64,000 bases of DNA from Pseudohalioglobus lutimaris (GTDB lineage: Bacteria > Pseudomonadota > Gammaproteobacteria > Pseudomonadales > Halieaceae), in contig NZ_PKUS01000010.1 of NCBI RefSeq assembly GCF_002866825.1, positions 157,514 through 221,513 of the forward strand. The letters run 5' to 3'. Under the pieces are notes generated by a model. It made no database searches. It was not told where the DNA came from and was given only the letters and a program-made list of their open reading frames with translations. Position numbers and translations under genes: made by a program. This document shows positions 24,701-33,343 of the stretch, one piece after another (the first letter of the stretch is position 1; each line of letters starts with the position of its first letter).

Positions 24701-25423
24701 TCAGAATTCCTCCCAGTCTTCCTCGTCGCCAAAGTCGGAAAAATCGTCCTGCACTACGCCGTCGTTAACGAAGGTCTCACGCTGTTGCAGATAGGCATCA
24801 CGAATAAATATGTAAGCGTCACCACTCAGAAGCTCGTCCGCCTGCAATAACCGGGCACGGCCGTCTATCAGCTCAAGGCCAAACAGGGAGTTCCGCACGG
24901 GTACGTTATCGATATAGGTGGGTATAGAGGTGTAGACGTCGAAAACCGTGCCGGTACCGCTGCGCACGGTGCGCGGACCAAAGAAAGGCACCATCAGGTA
25001 GGGCCCTGACTCAAAACCCCATATCGCCAGCGTATGACCGAAGTCGGTGCGGTAAGGGCGGATACCCATGGGAGTCGCGACATCGAACAGGCCTGCCAGG
25101 CCCAGAGTGCTGTTGACAAGAAAGCGCCCGCCTCCCTGCGCGGCCCCGACAAAACGGCCCTGCAGCACGCCATTAATCGCGGAATTAAAGTCGTACATAT
25201 TGGCAAACATGTTGCCCACGCCGCGCTTGGCGAAGCCCGGCATCACCCAGTCGTAGCCCTGGGCAACGGGGCGCAGAAAGTACTGATCGAGCTTATTGTT
25301 CAATTCGAACAGGGGGCGATTGATCGCTTCAAGGGGATCAGGATTGCGCTCAGGCTCCGCCGCCGTCGCCATGGGCAAAGGCAGCGCGAGCAGGCATAGT
25401 AAGAGGAGTCGGGAGACATTCAT
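24701..25423 (-). CDS. mlaA: MlaA/VacJ outer-membrane lipid asymmetry protein
   Basis: A 240-residue MlaA homologue, the outer-membrane component that removes misplaced phospholipids together with OmpC and MlaBCDEF. Diagnostic motifs are 'DPLEAINRPLFELNNKLDQYFLRPVAQGYDWVMP', 'NMFANMYDFNSAINGVLQG', 'GRFLVNSTLGLAGLFDVAT' and 'GVWGxESGPYLMVPFFGPRTVR'-type sequence. The signal peptide (MNVSRLLLLCLLALPLPMATAAEPE) lacks the expected lipobox cysteine, so this copy may be a soluble or differently anchored protein. It is followed by the phosphatase-STAS pair. Confidence 0.9.
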   Translation of the reverse strand: MNVSRLLLLCLLALPLPMATAAEPERNPDPLEAINRPLFELNNKLDQYFLRPVAQGYDWVMPGFAKRGVGNMFANMYDFNSAINGVLQGRFVGAAQGGGRFLVNSTLGLAGLFDVATPMGIRPYRTDFGHTLAIWGFESGPYLMVPFFGPRTVRSGTGTVFDVYTSIPTYIDNVPVRNSLFGLELIDGRARLLQADELLSGDAYIFIRDAYLQQRETFVNDGVVQDDFSDFGDEEDWEEF

Positions 25424-25490
25424 AGCGTGGAAGCCGGAACACAGAGCGGCAAATATTACGCCGCCGCCTGCCGCCCGGCAAGTCTTGTCG

Positions 25491-26240
25491 TCAGTTTCCC
25501 CCGGGCACCAGCACAGACAATTCCAGTAACCCGCTTATCTGTTCCAGTGCAAAGGAGGTGATCCGGGCCGAGGGCAAATTCATCTCCGTCGCCAGCTGTG
25601 CCAGCACCCCGGATGTGGTGACATCGTCATTGTCGCGCAGCAGTTCCAGCAACCTGGCTGTGGCGCCATTGAGGGCCATAAATTTGACCTGGTCCTGCCG
25701 ATTTCGATAAACGACCAGGAAGGTGGGTTGCTGCGCCTCTGCGGGCTGAAACCCGGGGCCGATTTCGTGCACGGGAAAGTGATAGCTCAACACCCAGGCC
25801 AGCGGTGAAAGTCGAAGCACCGAATGCTCCAGGTCGCTCACTGCGCGGGCCTCAGGCAAGACTTCTTCCGACACGTCCAGCGCCAGCTCTACCCATTCGT
25901 AGTGCGCAAGCTCTGTCATAAATGCAGGGTCACAGTCGCGAGGCTGGTGTTCGTCCATCAGAAAGCCGACAAACTCCTGACTGATCTCCAGGAAATACGG
26001 GGTGCGGCAGCGATGTCGGTCCATGAACAGGCGCACCAGCGCTTCCCACTGCGAATCGGTGTAGAGACTGCGCAGTACCGGAAAACCGCCGCTGATGAAG
26101 CCCTCAACATTGTTATAGACCAGGTCCCGATAAACTTTCAAGCGCCGCTCTTCCACACCCGGCGGTGCCGGCGACTTGTTCGGGTCGCGCAGATAAGCGG
26201 CCATCTGCAGCTGGTCACGCCTGAGCGTACTGCTGTTCAC
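25491..26240 (-). CDS. hvfC: HvfC-family RiPP maturation protein (DUF2063)
   Basis: A 249-residue protein from GTG 26240, overlapping the hvfB stop by 4 bp (GTGA). The N-terminal DUF2063 domain is recognisable by 'QMAAYLRDP', 'VYRDLVYNNVEGFISGGFPVLRSLY' and 'RTPYFLEISQEFVGFL'. HvfC-type proteins partner the MNIO enzyme and recognise the precursor leader. A C-terminal winged-helix-like region ends the protein. Third gene of hvfABC. Confidence 0.88.
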   Translation of the reverse strand: MNSSTLRRDQLQMAAYLRDPNKSPAPPGVEERRLKVYRDLVYNNVEGFISGGFPVLRSLYTDSQWEALVRLFMDRHRCRTPYFLEISQEFVGFLMDEHQPRDCDPAFMTELAHYEWVELALDVSEEVLPEARAVSDLEHSVLRLSPLAWVLSYHFPVHEIGPGFQPAEAQQPTFLVVYRNRQDQVKFMALNGATARLLELLRDNDDVTTSGVLAQLATEMNLPSARITSFALEQISGLLELSVLVPGGN

Positions 26241-27088
26241 GATCCTGCCGCCGCCTGTGTGGTGGCTGACTGCGCCTGCCTGTGGCGCACCTGGTCCACT
26301 TCTTTGAGCAGCTCCGCCAGCGGTGGCAGATTAAAGTCTCGCTCCAGCAGCGTGGGCAGTGCACCCACACGTTGGTATGCCTGATCGAGTAACTCCCAGA
26401 CCGGATCAATTACGTCGGCGCCATGGGTATCCACCTTGAGGTCGTCTGCCTCATCATAGTGTCCCGCGACATGGATATACCTGACCCGCTCCAGCGGTAG
26501 TGAATCAAGGAAGACAATCGGGTCGTAGCCGTGATTAATGCTGTTTACGTAAATATTGTTCACATCCAGTAGCAGCTCACAGCCACTCTCCGCCACCACC
26601 GCATTGATAAATTCGGATTCGCTGAGTTCACGATGAGGTTGCGCATAGTAGGACGCATTTTCGAGTGCAATCGGTGCGCCGATAATATCCTGCACCTGCT
26701 TCACCCGACCAGCCACGTACGCAACCGCCTCCTGGGTGAAGGGAATGGGTAACAGGTCATAGAGATGCCCCTCCGCAGCGCAGTAGGTCAAATGCTCGCT
26801 GTAAAGGGGTACATTGATATCGCCCATCAACTGGCGCACAGAAGCGACCAGGTCAGTATCCAGCGGGTCGGGACCCCCTATGTCGAGGGAGAGTCCATGC
26901 AGCACCACCGGGTACCGCTCAGCCATGCGACGAAACTGTTTACCGAAACGGCCGCCTACTCCAATCCAGTTCTCAGGCGCCACTTCCAGAAAATCTACCG
27001 CTCCCTGGTCCATACAAAGCATAGGGCCCAACAGGGCCCTTCGCAGTCCGAGTCCCGCTCCGTGGAACCCGGTGGTGTTGGCAGGCAT
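26237..27088 (-). CDS. hvfB: HvfB-family MNIO RiPP-modifying enzyme (DUF692)
   Basis: I choose ATG 27088 (MPANTTGFHGAGLGLRRALL); this ATG overlaps the hvfA stop by 1 bp (TAATG). The 283-residue TIM-barrel protein belongs to the multinuclear non-heme iron oxidases. Metal-site motifs are 'FLEVAPENW', 'VLHGLSLDIGG', 'PLYSEHLTYCA', 'PIALENASYY', 'LLLDVNNIYVNS' and 'YIHVAGHYD'. MNIO enzymes convert cysteines of the precursor to oxazolone-thioamide or related groups that bind copper. The tight coupling to hvfA marks it as the modifying enzyme for that peptide. Confidence 0.93.
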   Translation of the reverse strand: MPANTTGFHGAGLGLRRALLGPMLCMDQGAVDFLEVAPENWIGVGGRFGKQFRRMAERYPVVLHGLSLDIGGPDPLDTDLVASVRQLMGDINVPLYSEHLTYCAAEGHLYDLLPIPFTQEAVAYVAGRVKQVQDIIGAPIALENASYYAQPHRELSESEFINAVVAESGCELLLDVNNIYVNSINHGYDPIVFLDSLPLERVRYIHVAGHYDEADDLKVDTHGADVIDPVWELLDQAYQRVGALPTLLERDFNLPPLAELLKEVDQVRHRQAQSATTQAAAGS

Positions 27089-27453
27089 TAGCCGCCGCAC
27101 TTACCTTCGCCGCATTTGCCCTCACCGTCGGCCTTGTCGCCGCCGCAGGCGCCTTCGCCGTCGGCTTTCTCGCCGCCACAGGAACCCTCGCTGTCAGCCT
27201 TTTCACCACCGCAGGAACCTTCGCCGTCAGCTTTGTCGCCGCCGCAGGCGCCTTCGCCATCAGCTTTCTCGTCACCACACTTACCTTCACCGCATTTGCC
27301 TTCGCCGTGCTTGTCGTAATTAGCCAGGTCATAGCCGCCGCTCAGCTGCTGTGCCGTAAAGGGGTTTACTTCAGCCGACGCCACGGGTGCAATCGCGCTC
27401 GCCAGGAATGCTGCGCCAAGCGCGGCTGCCAGAGGTTTTTTCGTTATAGCCAT
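27088..27453 (-). CDS. hvfA: HvfA-like RiPP metallophore precursor with eight EGxCG units
   Basis: A 121-residue precursor with a signal peptide (residues 1-27, ending APVASA), a short leader (NPFTAQQLSGGYDLANYDKHG, about 29-50) and a low-complexity core (about 51-121). The core holds eight E-G-x-C-G units: two EGKCG, then EGACG, EGSCG, EGSCG, EGACG, then two EGKCG, separated by [D/G][D/E]KAD[G/S] spacers. Every unit has one cysteine, eight in total and none elsewhere. HvfA peptides are modified on cysteine by the MNIO enzyme and bind copper in the periplasm. The reading frame is chosen because only it gives signal peptide plus cysteine repeats. Start ATG 27453 has AGGGAAATCATC upstream. Confidence 0.93.
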   Translation of the reverse strand: MAITKKPLAAALGAAFLASAIAPVASAEVNPFTAQQLSGGYDLANYDKHGEGKCGEGKCGDEKADGEGACGGDKADGEGSCGGEKADSEGSCGGEKADGEGACGGDKADGEGKCGEGKCGG

Positions 27454-27632
27454 GATGATTTCCCTGTTTTAATCCAGTTTGTTGTCGTGTTATGCCGCAC
27501 GGCCTTGTTGAACTCACCTCAAACCACCGTCTGGCAAGAGTTGTGACCCGCGTGAAACAGGGAAGTTTCCATATCCGAGTAAATTACTGGGTAATTTTTC
27601 ACATTTTCCCGCAGACCGCAAACACGGGCGCG

Positions 27633-30600
27633 CTAGCGTGGGTGTTCTGACAACCATTGTTCTACCCGCTTCCACTGTTCGCGCAGGCGCTTCTCGGAAA
27701 CAGCCTGGCGTGTGCCGAGGTTCTGCGCAAACAGGGATACGCGGAACTCTTCCAGCATCCAGCGATAGACAGCGGCGGGCTCACTGGCCAGTAGCAGGCC
27801 TTCACGCTCTGCAAGCGCCTCGCGCAACGGATTGACCAGTGACTCCAGCATCAGCGTGTGCTTCTGGTCCCTGGCATATTGCCCGGGCAGTCGTTCAACA
27901 CGATTGAGCAGGGCCTTCATATATCGTGGATACTGTGCCAGCCAGTCCGCGGGCGTATCGCGCTGGAAGCCTGGCTGCAGCAAAGCCGCCAGCTGCTGCT
28001 GTATATCGGCGATACTGTCCGGCCACTTGCCGTCGGCGACAGCGGACAGCGCCTGGCGCACCTGGGCAGCTCCCTGCAGGGTATTGAGCAGGACCGCCTC
28101 GACTTCGTTGGCGCAACTCACCACATCTCCCCTGCCCCGCTCCAGAGTCGCCTGAAACGCCTCACGAGTGAAAGGCAGGTCATTCTCCAGGCCCATCGCC
28201 CGGATATACGCCGCATCGCCCAGATCCTCCACGAGGCGCGCGCGATCCTGACCGGCACCGGCCAACACCAGGTTGAACTGGTTGCCACGCAGCATCTGCT
28301 TGCGCAGGTACTTGACGGTCTGGGCAGTGTGCAAACGCAGCAGGCGCAGTACGCCGGTGCGGTGATGCTGACGCGCAACTTCGGGGTAGTCACACAATTC
28401 AATGGCGACGCTGTCCTGCCGATCCACCAGCGCCGGGTAGGAAACAATCTCGACACCGGCCTGACGGAATCGCCATTCCAATGGCAGATCCGGAAAATCC
28501 CAGCGAGTGATACCCTCCCGGGCCGGAGAGTCACGCTTGTCGGCGCTCAGGCTCTGGCGCGTGTCACTGCGGTATGTCTCGATCAATGCCGCAAGGTCCC
28601 GGCTCTGCTCAAGTAACCGACCCTGCGCATCCACCACCCGAATGTTCATGCGGTAAAAAGCGTCTAGTTTTTCCACGTCCCAGTCCGCGACACCCAGCTG
28701 TATCCCGCCCAGCTTTCCCAGCACCCTGGACAGAGCGGCCATCAGGTCGCTGTCGTCTGCCTCCAGTTCGGCCAGCGCGCGATCAACATAGTCAGGTACC
28801 GGCACCAGCTTCTTGCGCTTTTCCTTGGGCAGCGCCTTGACCAGGGCGATGCACTTTTCTCGCAGCAGCCCGGGTACCAACCAGTCAAAGAGGAATCGCG
28901 GCACCCGGTTGAGTAGCGCCACGGGGACGGTGACAGAGACGCCATCCGCCTCCTTGCCCGGCTCAAACTGGTAAGTGAGGCGAAAGTCCATATCCTGCCA
29001 GTGCAGCCGATCAGGGAACTGGTCGGTGAGGTCTGTCCCCGGGTCCCGGGCCAGCAACAGCTCGCGCTGCAGGCGCAGGCTTGCGTCAGCCCCGGGGTTT
29101 TTCTTCAGCCAGGACTGCAGGCCACTGGCGGTGTAGCAGTCTGCCGGCAGACGCTCATCGTAGAACTCAAACAGCACCTCTTCCTCAACCAGTATGTCGC
29201 GACGCCGGGTTCTGGATTCCAGCTCTTCCAACTCGCGCACCAGCCGCTGGTTGTACTTCAAAAAGGCCGGGTGCTGACGGTAATTCCCGGCTACCAGCCC
29301 CTCTCGGATCAGCAGCTCACGTGACGCCTCTGGTGCTATCGGGCCATAGTGAACCGAGCGCTTGTCGGCGATGGTCAGTCCGTACAGCGAGACACGCTGG
29401 TAAGCGACCGCGCGACCGCTGCGCGACTGCCAGCGTGGCTGGTAGTAGTGATACTTGAGCAGCGCGGGGTTAATCTCTTCGGCCCATGATGGATCGATGG
29501 TGCCGACCGTGCGCGCAAATACCCGTGAGGTCTCCACCACCTGTGCCGCCACCAGCCACTTCGGACGTTTGCGTGCAAGGGGAGAACCCGGAAATATCTG
29601 CATCTTGCGATTGCGCGCACCCAGGTAATCACGGCCTTCCTGGTGATGCGCGATATTGCCCAGTAGGCCGGCCAGCAACGCGCGGTGAACGCCGCTGTAG
29701 TTTTCTTCTGCAGGCAGTTCGGCGGACGTGCGCAGCTTCTGCTGACGACAGGCGATAGAAAGCTGGCTGTGAATATCGCGCCACTCCCGCATGCGCATAA
29801 AAGAGAGGAACTCGCGTTTGCAGAGTTTGCGCAATTGATTCTGGCTGAGGGCCTGGCGCTGCGTCTCGTAATAGGACCACAGGTTCAACCAGGCCATAAA
29901 GTCTGACTTCTCATGTTTGAAGCGAGCGTGGGACTGGTCGGCCTGCTGGCGCTTGTCTGCGGGCCGTTCACGTGGATCCTGTATCGTCAGCGCACTGGCA
30001 ATGACCAGGATCTCTGCGATGCAATTGGCCTGCTCCGCTGCCACCACCATGCGCCCAAGGCGCGGGTCGACCGGCAAACGTGCCAGCCGCCTGCCAACGT
30101 CCGTCAGCGTCCCCCCGGGCGTGACGGCACCCAGTTCCTCCAATAACTTGTAGCCGTCGCGCACCATGCGCGGGTCCGGAGGGTTGATAAAGGGAAACTC
30201 GTGCACCTCCCCCAATCCGAGAACCAGCATCTGTAACACCACCGACGCGAGGTTGGTGCGTAAAATTTCCGGATCGGTGAATTCGGGTCGACGCTGGAAG
30301 TCTTCCTCACTGAACAGGCGCAGGCACACCCCGGCCTCAACACGTCCACAGCGGCCCTGGCGCTGGTTGGCGCTGGCCTGGGAGATGGGTTCGATAGGCA
30401 GCCTTTGTACCTTGGTGCGATAGCTGTAACGGCTGATGCGGGCTTCGCCCGGGTCAATCACAAAGCGAATGCCTGGCACAGTAAGCGATGTCTCCGCCAC
30501 ATTGGTGGCCAGCACCACACGCAGGCCACGCCGCTTGGAAAGATCGAAAACACGGTTTTGTTCAGCTGCGCTGAGGCGGGCATAGAGGGGCAGGATATCC

Positions 30601-31367
30601 AACTGGGTATCCTCGCGAAGCTGTTTGGCAACCTCGCGAATATCACGCTCACCCGGCAGAAACACCAGTATGTCTCCACGCTGGCCATATTGGCCTGCAT
30701 CAATGTCCTGGACCAATGCGGAAATCCGCGCCGTACTGTCCTCTTCCTCCTCAGTAGCATCGAGGTAGTGCGTTTCAACGGGAAAGGTTCGGCCGGACAC
30801 CTCGATCACCGGTGCATCGTTGAAGTGGCGCGAGAAACTATCCACGTCGATGGTCGCCGAGGTGATGATTAACTTGAGGTCCGGCCGCTTTGGCAGCAAG
30901 CGCTTGAGGTAACCCAACAGGAAATCAATATTCAGGCTGCGCTCATGAGCCTCATCAATAATGATCGTGTCGTAGCGCCGGAGCATGCGGTCGCGCTGCA
31001 TCTCGGCCAGCAGGATGCCGTCGGTCATCAACTTGATCGCGGTGTCGTCCGACACCCGGTCCGTAAAACGCACCTGGTAACCGACCACTCCGCCCAGTTC
31101 ACCCCCCAGCTCCTGGGCGATACGCTGGGCCACCGTGCGCGCCGCCAGTCGCCGTGGCTGGGTATGACCTATCAGCCCCTGACTACCCCTGCCCAGTTCC
31201 AGGCATATCTTGGGCAACTGGGTCGTCTTACCCGAGCCGGTTTCGCCGGCGATGACCACGACCTGGTGATCCTCTATGGCGCGCGCGATCTCCGCCCTGC
31301 GCTGGGAGACCGGCAACTCCTCCGGGTAGTGAATTTCAACAGTTTGCCCGGAGGCGTTATCAGTCAT
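27633..31367 (-). CDS. hrpA: ATP-dependent RNA helicase HrpA
   Basis: A full-length 1244-residue DEAH-box helicase. Walker A 'GETGSGKTTQLPKICL' (about 40-55), 'DEAHERSLNIDFLLGYLK' (DEAH), 'ITSATID', 'QRQGRCGRVEAGVCLRLF' (motif VI) and the long C-terminal HrpA-specific DUF3418 region are all present. HrpA processes daa-type fimbrial mRNA in E. coli and helps rescue collided ribosomes; the local target is unknown. ATG 31367 is divergent from the MaoC gene, with 64 bp between starts. Confidence 0.96.
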   Translation of the reverse strand: MTDNASGQTVEIHYPEELPVSQRRAEIARAIEDHQVVVIAGETGSGKTTQLPKICLELGRGSQGLIGHTQPRRLAARTVAQRIAQELGGELGGVVGYQVRFTDRVSDDTAIKLMTDGILLAEMQRDRMLRRYDTIIIDEAHERSLNIDFLLGYLKRLLPKRPDLKLIITSATIDVDSFSRHFNDAPVIEVSGRTFPVETHYLDATEEEEDSTARISALVQDIDAGQYGQRGDILVFLPGERDIREVAKQLREDTQLDILPLYARLSAAEQNRVFDLSKRRGLRVVLATNVAETSLTVPGIRFVIDPGEARISRYSYRTKVQRLPIEPISQASANQRQGRCGRVEAGVCLRLFSEEDFQRRPEFTDPEILRTNLASVVLQMLVLGLGEVHEFPFINPPDPRMVRDGYKLLEELGAVTPGGTLTDVGRRLARLPVDPRLGRMVVAAEQANCIAEILVIASALTIQDPRERPADKRQQADQSHARFKHEKSDFMAWLNLWSYYETQRQALSQNQLRKLCKREFLSFMRMREWRDIHSQLSIACRQQKLRTSAELPAEENYSGVHRALLAGLLGNIAHHQEGRDYLGARNRKMQIFPGSPLARKRPKWLVAAQVVETSRVFARTVGTIDPSWAEEINPALLKYHYYQPRWQSRSGRAVAYQRVSLYGLTIADKRSVHYGPIAPEASRELLIREGLVAGNYRQHPAFLKYNQRLVRELEELESRTRRRDILVEEEVLFEFYDERLPADCYTASGLQSWLKKNPGADASLRLQRELLLARDPGTDLTDQFPDRLHWQDMDFRLTYQFEPGKEADGVSVTVPVALLNRVPRFLFDWLVPGLLREKCIALVKALPKEKRKKLVPVPDYVDRALAELEADDSDLMAALSRVLGKLGGIQLGVADWDVEKLDAFYRMNIRVVDAQGRLLEQSRDLAALIETYRSDTRQSLSADKRDSPAREGITRWDFPDLPLEWRFRQAGVEIVSYPALVDRQDSVAIELCDYPEVARQHHRTGVLRLLRLHTAQTVKYLRKQMLRGNQFNLVLAGAGQDRARLVEDLGDAAYIRAMGLENDLPFTREAFQATLERGRGDVVSCANEVEAVLLNTLQGAAQVRQALSAVADGKWPDSIADIQQQLAALLQPGFQRDTPADWLAQYPRYMKALLNRVERLPGQYARDQKHTLMLESLVNPLREALAEREGLLLASEPAAVYRWMLEEFRVSLFAQNLGTRQAVSEKRLREQWKRVEQWLSEHPR

Positions 31368-31431
31368 GGTTTCTTTCAGTTAGCGTACAATCAGTTATGC
31401 TTTCTACAGCCAGAGACAGGAGACACGGCGC

Positions 31432-31908
31432 ATGTCGCAACTGACCAACTTCACCTACGAGGAAATCACCGTAGGACAGACAGCCAGTTATTCAAAGACT
31501 GTACAGGACCTGGACATACAGCTGTTCGCTGCAGCGTCCGGAGACATTAACCCGGTGCACCTGGATGATGACTTCGCCGCGCAGACACGCTTTGGCCAGC
31601 GCATTGCCCATGGCATGCTGACGGCCTCATTTGTCTCTGCCGCACTGGCGATGAAACTCCCCGGGCCTGGCTGCATTTTCCTGGAACAGTCCGTAAAGTT
31701 TCGCCTGCCGGTATGCATTGGCGATACCGTGCGTGTTGACCTGGAAGTCACGGATAAAAAGGACCGTCGGCAGACCGTCACCCTGGACTGCAAGGCATAC
31801 AACCAGAATGACAAACTGGTTCTGACCGGCACGTCGGTGGTCATGGCGCCGCCCCTGAAGCTGGCCCTGTCAATGCCCCCGGCGCCTGCCGTGGGCCTGC
31901 TCAGCTGA
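31432..31908 (+). CDS. MaoC-family (R)-enoyl-CoA hydratase (PhaJ type)
   Basis: A 158-residue single hot-dog domain. The hydratase motif with catalytic Asp and His is complete: 'AASGDINPVHLDDDFAAQTRFGQRIAHGMLTASFVSAAL'. Length and motif match PhaJ-type (R)-specific enoyl-CoA hydratases that hydrate trans-2-enoyl-CoA, feeding PHA synthesis or fatty-acid metabolism. No PHA gene is adjacent. Its last 8 bp overlap the 3' end of the convergent gene at 31901. Confidence 0.88.
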   Translation: MSQLTNFTYEEITVGQTASYSKTVQDLDIQLFAAASGDINPVHLDDDFAAQTRFGQRIAHGMLTASFVSAALAMKLPGPGCIFLEQSVKFRLPVCIGDTVRVDLEVTDKKDRRQTVTLDCKAYNQNDKLVLTGTSVVMAPPLKLALSMPPAPAVGLLS

Positions 31909-32419
31909 CCGCCGTTGATGCCTCGCCATCGTCGTCCTGCTGCTGCGACAATAGAAACTGCTGGTAATCCAGGTACATGAGGCGCAGTTGCACTGCGGCA
32001 TCGCGCCCGCCAATATTGGCAGAGAGCACCATCACCGAGGGTACATCGCGCTCTACGGTCACCCCGGTTACGCCGAAAATCATATTCTCGACATTGCCCT
32101 CGGCGCTGAATGTGGAGATCTCGCGTTTTTCCTGCACTGCATTAGCCAGATTGCCTAGCAACGTGGTCAAACTGTTACGAAAAGCGCCAAAATTCAATGA
32201 ACCGCCATACTCACTGTGATCCAGGGATAGATCAAAGCGTACGGTCGATTTGTCCTCCATCTGTACATTGGTGAGCGGGACCATCTTACCCTCGGCCACG
32301 TCCCTGAACAGACTCTTGGCCTTGGTGCGTTTCTCCTGCATGAACGCGCGATGCAGCAGGTTAACGGCGATGGTCAGGAACTGCTCCCTGGACATACTCT
32401 GGGTCTCAATCCGGGACAT
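31901..32419 (-). CDS. Conserved-looking hypothetical protein
   Basis: I choose ATG 32419 (MSRIETQSMSREQFLTIAVNLLHRAFMQEKRTK); the residues coded before it are proline-rich and not protein-like. The 172-residue soluble protein has an N-terminal helix pair, a beta-rich middle ('TVRFDLSLDHSEYGGSLNF', 'STFSAEGNVENMIFGVTGVTVERD') and an acidic glutamine-rich tail. No signal peptide, membrane segment or known family. Its 3' end overlaps the MaoC gene by 8 bp. Confidence 0.6.
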   Translation of the reverse strand: MSRIETQSMSREQFLTIAVNLLHRAFMQEKRTKAKSLFRDVAEGKMVPLTNVQMEDKSTVRFDLSLDHSEYGGSLNFGAFRNSLTTLLGNLANAVQEKREISTFSAEGNVENMIFGVTGVTVERDVPSVMVLSANIGGRDAAVQLRLMYLDYQQFLLSQQQDDDGEASTAVS

Positions 32420-32587
32420 GGTCACCTCTAAATCTGAACAATGGGCAAGTCTACTGGGCGCGCGGCCCCCAGGCAATCTCGGCGGCCCACCAGCGGGCAA
32501 ATTATCTACGCTTATCGTCTGTTTTTATTGGTTTGAGCCCACGCGCTGCTGTTATCATTTGCACCCCATACACTATTGGTACCGAAC

Positions 32588-33343
32588 ATGCCCAAGCACT
32601 GCCGGGGCAGACAATCTGTGTCCCGCCAATGCCCAAACCGCTCACTGCGCTGGTGCCTGTCACTGGCTGCAGGCATCGTGATATGGCCGGTCCACGGTGA
32701 GGAACCGCGCGATATGGAGAGCAAGCCACTGCGTGAAACCGTGCCCGACTACAGCACGGAACTGGAGGACGAACAGGTATCACGACTGCAAAACCTGCTC
32801 AGGTCCTATCACCACGAAGAGCGCGTAGCAGCACAGAACCAGCCCACCGCCGAGGAACTGGAACGGCGACAGAAAGCCAGCGACGACGCTGCCCACATGT
32901 CCACCATCCCCTTCAACGCGGGTAAGGTTCGGCTTTCCGGAGCCGAGGGCAGCCTGGCGCTGGCCGAGATCACGCGCCGCCTGTCAGACCCGAATATTCC
33001 CGAAAGCCGCAGGGACTACCGCCCGGTCTGTTCGCTGCGTACCTACCTGTTGGGTAGCCTGATTGCCGGGGAGAGCCGCAGCCTGCAGCCCGTTGGCAAG
33101 CACCACTACCTGCTCAAGCAGAACCTGCAACCGGGTAATACCACCATTAACATTGCCGGGCACAGCTGGAACGTCAACATACCGGAAGACAGCCACAGCC
33201 AGGCGTACCTGATCACACTTTACAAGCCGCCGGGCAGTGCCCCCCAACTGCACGTTTTTCCTGTCGCGGAACTGCTGGCTGCCGATAATGCCCATATCCC
33301 CGCGTGGCTGCCTGAAGAACTGCAACTCAATCGCCCGGGATGA
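32588..33343 (+). CDS. Hypothetical exported protein upstream of mnmC
   Basis: A 251-residue protein from ATG 32588. The N-terminus is basic followed by 'WCLSLAAGIVIWPVHGEE', a likely signal sequence or anchor. The body has a charged, helix-prone part (about 50-110) and 'PVCSLRTYLLGSLIAGESRSL' before a beta-rich C-terminus ending 'HVFPVAELLAADNAHIPAWLPEELQLNRPG'. I recognise no family. Its stop overlaps the mnmC start by 4 bp (ATGA), so the two are co-translated. Confidence 0.6.
   Translation: MPKHCRGRQSVSRQCPNRSLRWCLSLAAGIVIWPVHGEEPRDMESKPLRETVPDYSTELEDEQVSRLQNLLRSYHHEERVAAQNQPTAEELERRQKASDDAAHMSTIPFNAGKVRLSGAEGSLALAEITRRLSDPNIPESRRDYRPVCSLRTYLLGSLIAGESRSLQPVGKHHYLLKQNLQPGNTTINIAGHSWNVNIPEDSHSQAYLITLYKPPGSAPQLHVFPVAELLAADNAHIPAWLPEELQLNRPG

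Noticed and set aside
27116..27319. Plus-strand repetitive frame (PSPSAF repeats) opposite hvfA, CRISPR- or repeat-protein-like
   Set aside because: It is the antisense of the HvfA cysteine repeats. The 33-bp periodicity encodes peptide units, with no spacers, and the reverse frame has a signal peptide and operon partners.
27577..27600. AAATTAC-TGG-GTAATTT hairpin after hrpA as a terminator
   Set aside because: A-T stem of low stability and, in the direction of hrpA transcription, not followed by a T-run.
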